The notes beneath the pieces were generated by a model. It searched no databases, was not told where the DNA came from, and was given only the letters and a program-made list of their open reading frames with translations. A DNA stretch of 46,239 nt from DATDCY01 sp031406795 [NCBI: Candidatus Rokuibacteriota bacterium] (lineage in GTDB: Bacteria > JAUVQV01). The translations under genes were made by a program, and so were the position numbers. The stretch covers positions 1 to 46,239 of the forward strand of contig JANOHV010000075.1 of the NCBI GenBank assembly GCA_031406795.1, written 5' to 3'. How positions within the stretch are numbered: position 1 is the first letter of the stretch; each line of letters begins with the position of its first letter. Shown here piece by piece: positions 41,041 through 46,239 of the stretch.

Positions 41041-41664
41041 ATGTACGAGCGGATCGACGAGTCGCGGCTGGACATCCTTCGCGAAATCTGCTCCATCGGT
41101 GCCGGCCACGCCGCGACCGCCCTCTCCCAGCTGACCGGCCGCCGCATCGATCTGGAAGTACCAAGAGTGCTCTTCACGAAGGTCCAGGAGGTTCCGCGAA
41201 TCGCCGGCGGCGCCGAGACCGTCGTCGACGGGCTGTACTTCCGCATCCTCGGGGACGCCAGCGGGGTGATCCTGATGATCTTCCCCGAGGAGAGCGGGCG
41301 CGAGATCGTGCGTCTGGTGCTCGGGAGCCAGCAGGCGCAACCCGAGGATGCGCTGAGCGTGTCGGCGATGCGCGAGATCGGCAACATCCTCACGTCGGCC
41401 TTCCTCTCGGCGATCGGCCAGCTGGCCGGGCTCTCGCTGATCCCCTCGGTGCCCGGGTACGCGCGCGACATGGCGGGGTCGATCCTCGATCTCGTGCTCA
41501 TCGAGCTCTCGCGCCTCGAGGACACGGCGCTGGTGATCGAGACCGTGTTCCGGGAGGCCGGCGAGGGGATCCGCGGCCACTTCTTCCTGCTGCCCGACCC
41601 CCACACCCTCGAGGCCACGCTGAAGGCCGCCGAGCGGGCCGGCTCGCCGCGAGGGCCGGCTTGA
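41041..41664 (+). CDS. cheC: Chemotaxis protein CheC (CheY-P phosphatase)
   Basis: 207 aa from ATG 41041 with GAGGGG upstream. CheC dephosphorylates CheY-P and binds CheD. The two pseudo-symmetric active-site helices are visible: the second, SAMREIGNILTSAF, keeps the Glu-x-x-Asn pair, while the first, DILREICSIGAGHAATALS, has Ser where Asn is expected (EICS for EIGN). A longer upstream frame from 40999 has no similarity. It overlaps cheD by 4 bp. No other chemotaxis genes are nearby. Confidence 0.92.
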   Translation: MYERIDESRLDILREICSIGAGHAATALSQLTGRRIDLEVPRVLFTKVQEVPRIAGGAETVVDGLYFRILGDASGVILMIFPEESGREIVRLVLGSQQAQPEDALSVSAMREIGNILTSAFLSAIGQLAGLSLIPSVPGYARDMAGSILDLVLIELSRLEDTALVIETVFREAGEGIRGHFFLLPDPHTLEATLKAAERAGSPRGPA

Positions 41665-42149
41665 GCAGGATCGCGGTCGGGATCGCCGAACTGCGCACCG
41701 GCGGTCCGGGGGAGGTGCTCGCCGCGGTCGGCCTCGGCTCCTGCGTCGCCGTCGCCATTCGCGACCGCACCCGACTTCGCGGTTCGCTGGCGCACATCAT
41801 GCTCCCGCAGCAGAGCGACGGCCTGCGCCGCCCCGGCGAAAACATGCACAAGTACGCCGACATCGCGGTGCCCGAGGCGATCCGGGCGCTCGAATACATC
41901 GGCTGCCGCCGCGCCGACATGGAGGCGAAGATCGCCGGCGGCGCGAGCATTTTCGATCTCGGGCGGGGCGTCGAGGGCGGGGACATCGGCAGACGCAACG
42001 TCGAGGCGGTGATCCGCGCGCTCGAAGAGCAGGGCATCCCGATGCTGGGCTCGGACGTCGGCGGTCGCGAGGGCCGGACCGTCGAGTTCTCGATCGACAC
42101 GGGAGAGCTGGCGATCAAGACCGTCCGCGGCGCCCGCCGCACGGTGTGA
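41661..42149 (+). CDS. cheD: Chemoreceptor glutamine deamidase CheD
   Basis: 162 aa, with a TTG start at 41661 overlapping the cheC stop (TTGA). CheD deamidates or demethylates chemoreceptors and boosts CheC. The catalytic Cys is in GLGSCVAVAI and the His in GSLAHIMLP; KYADIAVPEAIRALEYIGCR and KIAGGASIF are also typical. No ATG or GTG lies at a suitable place, and the tight overlap supports the TTG. The frame is open far upstream, but that part overlaps cheC and is shadow. Confidence 0.92.
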   Translation: MSRIAVGIAELRTGGPGEVLAAVGLGSCVAVAIRDRTRLRGSLAHIMLPQQSDGLRRPGENMHKYADIAVPEAIRALEYIGCRRADMEAKIAGGASIFDLGRGVEGGDIGRRNVEAVIRALEEQGIPMLGSDVGGREGRTVEFSIDTGELAIKTVRGARRTV

Positions 42150-42153
42150 CGGC

Positions 42154-42177
42154 CGCTGAAAAGGGCCCAGCTGCGGC
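42154..42177. repeat. Truncated relative of the 16684-16807 element
   Basis: 24 bp starting CGCTGAAAAGGGCCCA match, with two or three differences, the right terminus of the atp-operon element read in reverse (CGCTGAAAAAGGCCCATCTG...). The match stops 3 bp before the intI stop codon. The flanks also form GGCCGC/GCGGCC arms, so it could equally serve as a terminator between convergent cheD and intI. Confidence 0.55.
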
Positions 42178-42180
42178 CAA

Positions 42181-43449
42181 TTAGCCATCCGCCGGGCTTC
42201 TCACCATCAACCCCGGCCGGTTGAGCACGTGCGTGTAGATCATCGTCGTCGAGACATCCGAGTGCCCGAGCAGTTCCTGCACAGTGCGGATGTCCGCGCC
42301 GGATTCGAGCAGATGGGTCGCGAACGAGTGGCGCAGCGTGTGGCAACTCGCGCGTTTGGCGATCCCGGCGCGAGTCACGGCGGCCTTCACGGCCTTTTGC
42401 AGGACGCTCTCGTCCACGTGGTGCCGGCGAGTTCTTCCGGTTCCCGGCTCAATGCAGAGGCGTGCTGCTGGAAAGACATACTGCCAGGGCCATTCTCTCG
42501 GGGCTCCGGGGTACTTGCGTTCCAGGGCGGGCGGGAAGGTCGTGCCGAAGAACCCGGCCTCGCTATCGAGCCTCCAGAGGGCGCGGATCCGCTCCAGATG
42601 CTGGACAACCGCCTCCCGGTAGCGCTCGGGCAGTACCGACAGGCGGTCCTTGCGGCCCTTGCCCTCGCGCACCGTAATCTGCCGGCGCTCCAGGTCGAGA
42701 TCCTTGACCCTCAGAGTAATCAGCTCCTGCAGCCGCAGACCGGATCCGTACAGCAGGCTCGCCATCAGGGCGGTGTCCCCATTCATGGCCGCAAGGAGAC
42801 GCGAGATTTCGGCCCGGGTCAGCACAACGGGGATGAAGCGCGGTCGCTTGGATTTCTGGAAATCCCCCAGATCGCCGAGTTCCCTGCCCAGGGCCTGTTT
42901 GAACCAGAACACCAGAGCGTTGAGAGCCTGAGCCTGCGTCGATGCCGATACCATCCCGGCGACGACAAGCTGCTCCAGAAAAGCCCTGACGAGTGCGGCG
43001 TCGGATCCGACGGTCGGTCGGGCTTTGCGGAAAGCCACGAAGCGGCGAACCCACTGAGCGTACGACTCCTCGGTTCTGCGGGAGTAGCCCCGCGCACGAC
43101 AAGCGGCCCGCAATGGGTCAAGATCGCCATCAACCGTGCGCCCAGGGGGAGCATCCTCAACCACCTCCCAACGCTTGCCATACACTGCGGTAAGCAGTAA
43201 CCTCAACGAATAATACGCACTGCGGATTTTCCAGTCCTCGGCGCCGGGCGTGGATCGGAGGGTTGTCGTGAACGACTCCACATCTTCTCTGACTGCCGCA
43301 GGTAGCGGTTTTCCCTCGAGAAAACCAGCAAACCGCTCGACCCAACGCACGCACCACGGCCGCAGTGTCGCCGGCACCCCGGTGATTTCAAGTGCACGAA
43401 GATACGGCGTGTACCACGAAGCATCGGCGCAGAGCTTCCCGTCATCCAT
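42181..43449 (-). CDS. intI: Integron integrase with extra N-terminal domain
   Basis: 422 aa from ATG 43449, chosen for GGGAGGA 8 bp upstream. Tyrosine recombinase of the IntI type: Arg239 (GSGLRLQE), His370-x-x-Arg373 (CHTLRHSF), His396 (LLGH) and Tyr405 (TMIYTHVLN), plus the IntI-specific patch (PALERKYPGAPREWPWQYVF, 307-326). Family members are about 320-340 aa; this one has about 107 additional N-terminal residues whose pattern (RWVERFAGF, VREDVESF, SLRLLLTAVYGKRW) resembles the following core-binding domain at 108-195 (QWVRRFVAF, ALVRAFLE). It faces away from the cassette array, the usual integron geometry. Confidence 0.94.
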   Translation of the reverse strand: MDDGKLCADASWYTPYLRALEITGVPATLRPWCVRWVERFAGFLEGKPLPAAVREDVESFTTTLRSTPGAEDWKIRSAYYSLRLLLTAVYGKRWEVVEDAPPGRTVDGDLDPLRAACRARGYSRRTEESYAQWVRRFVAFRKARPTVGSDAALVRAFLEQLVVAGMVSASTQAQALNALVFWFKQALGRELGDLGDFQKSKRPRFIPVVLTRAEISRLLAAMNGDTALMASLLYGSGLRLQELITLRVKDLDLERRQITVREGKGRKDRLSVLPERYREAVVQHLERIRALWRLDSEAGFFGTTFPPALERKYPGAPREWPWQYVFPAARLCIEPGTGRTRRHHVDESVLQKAVKAAVTRAGIAKRASCHTLRHSFATHLLESGADIRTVQELLGHSDVSTTMIYTHVLNRPGLMVRSPADG

Positions 43450-43574
43450 GACCCATCCTCCCGCTTGGGCGACTGGGGTAGCAAAAGCCATGCTAGGCCG
43501 CCACCGCCCCGACTGGATAACACGGCGGCGGGTACGACTGGATAAAGCTGCCGCCACCTAATCAACTGTTAGCC
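43450..43574 (+). other. attI: attI recombination region
   Basis: Gap between the intI start and the first cassette. It ends in a GTTAGCC core (43568-43574), where cassettes join after the G. Two 11-bp direct repeats CGACTGGATAA (43510-43520 and 43535-43545), 25 bp apart, lie 23-58 bp from the core and may be accessory integrase sites, like DR1/DR2 of attI1. The intI promoter must also lie here; no clear consensus was seen. Confidence 0.75.
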
Positions 43575-43579
43575 AAGAA

Positions 43580-43897
43580 ATGGAAAAGAAACTGTTCTCC
43601 AGTTCAGTGTTCGAGTCACTGACTGACGTTGATCGTCGATCGCGATTGGATCAAATGGAACAGGAACTCAAAGCAATCATCGGTCAGTGCTCGTCACCAC
43701 AGCAATTTATCCATCGAACCAAACAATCAGTCGAAATCCTCAGGTGTATGGGACACGATCTGTGGAACGTTGACTCAGACAAAAAGACATTTGAAATCTG
43801 GGAAAGTGAATACATCCGTCCAAAACTGATGGGAAGGCTCGTCGTCGCCTTCAAGTACCCCAATCAAGTGCACGTCGAATGGTCGAGCAAATTGTAA
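43580..43897 (+). CDS. Cassette 1: hypothetical protein
   Basis: 105 aa from ATG 43580, only 6 bp after the attI core. Not recognised. It is a soluble, mixed-charge protein with an N-terminal helix-rich part (SLTDVDRRSRLDQMEQELKA), a His/Cys pair (QFIHRT, RCMGHDLW) and a beta-like C-terminus (LMGRLVVAFKYPNQVHVEWS). A+T-richer than the chromosome. As the first cassette it should be the best expressed from an integron promoter. It ends 3 bp before its attC site. Confidence 0.7.
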   Translation: MEKKLFSSSVFESLTDVDRRSRLDQMEQELKAIIGQCSSPQQFIHRTKQSVEILRCMGHDLWNVDSDKKTFEIWESEYIRPKLMGRLVVAFKYPNQVHVEWSSKL

Positions 43898-43900
43898 AAT

Positions 43901-44027
43901 GGCTAACCAGGCGTTGTAGCCGACGGATCACGCTTGCATTTCTGCCCTTTGAGGCTAAGGTCAATGCCAGCGGCAACGTTCTAATACGGGCAGGCAAGCG
44001 CGCCCGCGGCTAAACGCTACGTTAGCT
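43901..44027 (+). other. attC: attC site of cassette 1
   Basis: 127-bp imperfect palindrome. The 5' core is GGCTAAC (43901-43907), the 3' core GTTAGCT (44021-44027). Inner arms GCGTTGTAGCCG and CGGCTAAACGC pair with one unpaired base, the hallmark of attC bottom-strand folding; further in, CGCTTGC pairs with GCAAGCG and GCCC with GGGC. Confidence 0.93.
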
Positions 44028-44040
44028 TTGAAAGGATAAG

Positions 44041-44613
44041 ATGACCAAGGAGCGGAAGGCAATTCCACGGGTGATCCGGGATGGGGTGCTCAAGGAATAT
44101 CATCACTCCTGTGCGATATGCGGTGGCAAGAATCCGCATTTGCACCACATCGATGAGAATCCGAACAATAACGAACCCATGAATCTTATCCCTCTGTGCC
44201 CGAACCACCATCTTCGAGACCAACATGATCCGACGTCACCACTTGAAGCCGGAATTCTTGTCCTATTCCGGAAATTCAAGGATCCAACAGTCTTGTCACC
44301 CCAATTCTACCCACTCTACAAACGTCTCAAAGTGCTTGACACGCATATTGCCAATATCAGGGACCCAGACGTTCTCAAACAAGACCTGAAAGATCTCATA
44401 GAATTTGTGTCTACATTGGCTATGGGACAGTACTATTCGAAGAAGATTAAGGAAATCATGAAGATCTCTTCTTGGGCCACCACAACGGAAGACATATTGA
44501 ATTTCCGCTCACCACAATCTCCCCAGTACCTGTTTCGAAATGAGAGGGAACAAATCGAGGAAATGGTTGTTGAACTTCTCCGTTACCAGGGATGGGAATA
44601 CAAAGCAAGCTAA
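44041..44613 (+). CDS. Cassette 2: HNH endonuclease-like protein
   Basis: 190 aa from ATG 44041, AAAGGA upstream. Residues 20-60 form an HNH nuclease module: zinc Cys pair C24/C27 (CAICGG), HHIDENPNNN at 35-44 and LIPLCPNHH at 49-57. The C-terminal 120 residues are helical and unrecognised (YYSKKIKEIMKIS and so on). It could be a restriction-like or defence nuclease, or a toxin; no partner gene is in the cassette. The TAA stop lies inside the attC 5' core. The gene is clearly A+T-richer than the surrounding chromosome. Confidence 0.8.
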   Translation: MTKERKAIPRVIRDGVLKEYHHSCAICGGKNPHLHHIDENPNNNEPMNLIPLCPNHHLRDQHDPTSPLEAGILVLFRKFKDPTVLSPQFYPLYKRLKVLDTHIANIRDPDVLKQDLKDLIEFVSTLAMGQYYSKKIKEIMKISSWATTTEDILNFRSPQSPQYLFRNEREQIEEMVVELLRYQGWEYKAS

Positions 44614-44704
44614 CCAGGCGTTGTAGCCGACGATCCGGTCTGTCACGGTCTGTGCAGAGCACAGCCCGCGCCATCCCGTCCCGCGGTTAAACGCAACGTT
44701 AGGC
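44608..44704 (+). other. attC: attC site of cassette 2
   Basis: 97 bp, 5' core AGCTAAC (44608-44614), 3' core GTTAGGC (44698-44704). The first 22 bp after the first base of the core match the other two attC sites, and GCGTTGTAGCCG again pairs with CGGTTAAACGC. The middle differs, with its own hairpin (CTGTGC/GCACAG). Confidence 0.92.
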
Positions 44705-44715
44705 GGAAAAATACA

Positions 44716-45189
44716 ATGACAACAGACCGGCCCCAGTTCATCGCAATCGCGTTTGCTGGCATCGTGACCATAGCAGTCGTCTTCCGGGCACTACATGGCA
44801 TACTGAAGGCCGCCATTGCATCAACTATCCTCAATGCATGGCCTAAATACATGCCCTCTGACTTTCAACCGAGTGCCATGTTTACGGTGCTCATCAATGT
44901 GTTTGTCGATGCTATCACTGCTCTTCCAGTTGCGGTCCTTGTCGCGATCTTCGCTCGAATACTTCTCAGAAGACAGATACTGCCAGTGGCTAGCCTGTCA
45001 GCTCTTCTTATGCTTGCCCTCGATAAGAGAGTTCATCATTTCGTTCGAAATGAGTACGACGAGAACTATCTCGCCTTCGTGCTGAGTGCGGCGATCGGTC
45101 CAATAGTTCTACTCATAGCATCTTTTGTGTCAGACAAGGCCAACACTTCGAAGCAAGGAGCAGAGAAAATGCCTAACCAGGCGTTGTAG
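44716..45189 (+). CDS. Cassette 3: four-helix membrane protein
   Basis: 157 aa from ATG 44716. Four predicted membrane helices at about residues 8-30, 54-82, 90-104 and 121-141 (for example FAGIVTIAVVF and FVLSAAIGPIVLLIASFV), with a short positive loop LLRRQ. No family recognised. The reading frame runs into the attC site, so its last residues (PNQAL) and TAG stop are supplied by attC sequence. Confidence 0.72.
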   Translation: MTTDRPQFIAIAFAGIVTIAVVFRALHGILKAAIASTILNAWPKYMPSDFQPSAMFTVLINVFVDAITALPVAVLVAIFARILLRRQILPVASLSALLMLALDKRVHHFVRNEYDENYLAFVLSAAIGPIVLLIASFVSDKANTSKQGAEKMPNQAL

Positions 45190-45292
45190 CCGACAGTCAC
45201 GCTTGCATTTCTGCCCTTTGCGTTTAGAGTCGGCTCCAAGGGCAACTATGCAAATACGGGCAGGCAAGCGCGCCTGCGGCTAAACGCTACGT
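45171..45292 (+). other. attC: attC site of cassette 3, 3' core destroyed
   Basis: 5' core GCCTAAC (45171-45177). Long stretches are identical to attC1, including the start after the core, the CGCTTGCATTTCTGCCCTTTG block and the CGGCTAAACGCTACGT end. In attC1 the GT is followed by TAGC to complete the 3' core; here GTGCGAGG of a group II intron follows, so the site is split inside GT|TAGC. Confidence 0.9.
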
Positions 45293-46103
45293 GTGCGAGG
45301 TCTCGAAACCATCATCTTGCGATCTGAAAGGAGATCGCCACACCAAGTGCCCTTGTGGGTGTGTAGGCAGGAGGCGGGCTGGCGTGGTAACACGGCGGTC
45401 GAACATGCCTCGACACGGCACCGCGAAGGCTCGCTCTGCAATGGGGCGGGTCGTACCCAGTCGGGGGTGCTGGCCAAACGTGCAGGCCGCAGCATAAAGC
45501 GAACAGTGCAGCCTCGTGAATTTAGGCCGGACGGCGATAGCTGGGAGAGTCCGGTAGCGGGATAAACCAACGCGAGTTGGCTACGCGCCGACCCTCTACG
45601 TAGAAGGGGGCCAGTGCCTGTCGGGAAGCAAAGGGCAAACGCACCGATGGGGGACCCGGGGTAAGGCTGACAGCATGCACGGACAGATGATGGAGGTAGG
45701 ACCTGAAATCCCACCGTACCCCGTCGTTCTCCGACGGCGGTAAGCGGGCGCCAAGTCGGGTGCAACCGGCAAGATGACCGTTACGGGCGGAGGGATGTCG
45801 GAGGGGCCGGAGAAGTGAAGATGGGCAGGAGAGAAGAGTCTGCCTGGAGCGTGCGGCCCTGCTTCGACCAAGTCTGTTTTTCAGGGAGGGAGGCATGAGT
45901 GCCGTCAAGGCTAGGAACATGCGAAACACGGTCCGAGCCCTGCAAAACACACTCTTGTGCAGCGAAACAGTCGCTGGATAGGAGATTCGGAGCCCTCTAC
46001 GATAAAGTGTATCGGGAGGACGTACTGCGGACGGCCTGGAAACAGGTCAGGGCGAACGATGGGGCGCCCGGAGTCGATCGGCAGAGTTTCGAGTACATCG
46101 TAA
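45293..46103 (+). mobile_element. Group II intron (IIC-attC type), 5' fragment
   Basis: Begins GTGCGAGG, the group II 5' consensus, exactly at the attC 3' core. About 600 bp of structured, ORF-free DNA (domains I-IV) precede a degenerate reverse-transcriptase ORF at 45895. Similarity to group II reverse transcriptases ends near 46100, so domains V-VI and the 3' splice site are missing. It is in the same direction as the cassettes. The class C-attC assignment rests on the insertion site and N-terminal RT sequence. Confidence 0.85.
45895..46103 (+). pseudogene. Group II intron reverse transcriptase, frameshifted and truncated
   Basis: ATG 45895 opens [20 protein letters not shown], the start of a group IIC intron-encoded protein. 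After the TTG-TGC at about 45955 that frame stops (TAG at about 45979), while the next frame continues the protein as [20 protein letters not shown] and then [20 protein letters not shown]. Removing one T near 45955 restores one frame. Similarity stops after FEYI near 46100, leaving about 70 of over 400 residues, without the catalytic YADD. It is not functional as read. Confidence 0.85.
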
Positions 46104-46239
46104 GTCCTCGCCCTACCCCGACTGCACATTTTCCTCGTCGGCAGGCGTCTTCGTGATGGCCGCCGGGTCACGGTCGAGCGCCGGTCCGGCCGGGCGGTCT
46201 ACTGCAGGGTGTTCTTCTTCAACTCCGCGGGGAGGAAGG
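46104..46239. other. Unidentified sequence after intron break
   Basis: GC-rich DNA that is not intron. One plus-strand frame is open to the edge ([18 protein letters not shown], then VYCRVFFFNSAGRK) but has no start, and a minus-strand frame ends FLPAELKKNTLQ before a TAG at 46198-46200. Either could be the edge of a gene that lies mostly outside the window. Not identified. Confidence 0.3.

Noticed and set aside
43175-43203. TTGCCA-17-TAACCT inside intI as the cassette promoter Pc
   Set aside because: The -10 matches only three consensus bases; position is plausible but the evidence is too weak to annotate.
43901-45292. Spaced repeats as a CRISPR array
   Set aside because: Repeats are 97-127 bp imperfect palindromes with attC cores around ORFs, not short direct repeats with spacers.
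45280-45765. ORFs on either strand within 45290-45890
   Set aside because: They overlie the structured, non-coding part of the group II intron and have no family similarity.

Overview
The window is a GC-rich bacterial chromosome segment. Its core carries the two gene blocks that flank the replication origin in many bacteria. The order rpmH-rnpA-yidD-yidC-mnmE-rsmG-parA-parB-bactofilin-atpX/F/H/A/G/D/C, with F0 subunits a and c absent from the operon, resembles Geobacter-type former Deltaproteobacteria (Desulfuromonadota/Desulfobacterota). That assignment is an inference from gene order and protein character. No 16S gene is present.

Layout. 1-5133 (minus): mutS2 (cut by the window edge), a NIF3-family protein, yqeY, rpsU, hisI and hisB. 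5238-25168 (plus): rpmH to rsmG, two parS sites, parAB, a bactofilin, the F1Fo ATP synthase operon (interrupted between atpG and atpD by a 124-bp inverted-repeat element), a tRNA/DNA methyltransferase, a conserved hypothetical, a CtpA-type protease, a divergent polysaccharide deacetylase, tsaD, a cysteine-desulfurase-like enzyme and a DUF3343 protein. 25302-26758: selenocysteine tRNA (selC), a tautomerase, and a convergent AIR-synthase-like gene; with the desulfurase and DUF3343 genes this looks like part of a selenium-utilisation locus. 26856-40701 (minus): a DegT aminotransferase, a Gfo/Idh oxidoreductase, tRNA-Phe, an RDD protein, rsmE, a soluble histidine kinase, a TPR protein, gyrA (with a one-base deletion), gyrB, a RemB-like small gene, dnaN, a candidate oriC with DnaA boxes, and dnaA. 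recF is not in this block. 41041-42149 (plus): cheC and cheD.

42181 to the right edge is a mobile integron. It has a divergent intI gene whose product carries an additional N-terminal domain resembling a second core-binding domain, an attI region with a GTTAGCC core, and three cassettes: an unknown 105-aa protein, an HNH nuclease and a four-helix membrane protein. Each cassette has a closely related attC site. The third attC is broken exactly in its 3' core by the 5' part of a group II intron whose reverse transcriptase is both frameshifted and truncated. The cassettes are visibly richer in A+T than the chromosome around them.

The most notable items are the integron with its unusual integrase and intron-broken attC, the selC neighbourhood, the inverted-repeat element inside the atp operon with a truncated relative at the integron border, and the unusual face-to-face orientation of the rpmH-side and dnaA-side origin blocks.
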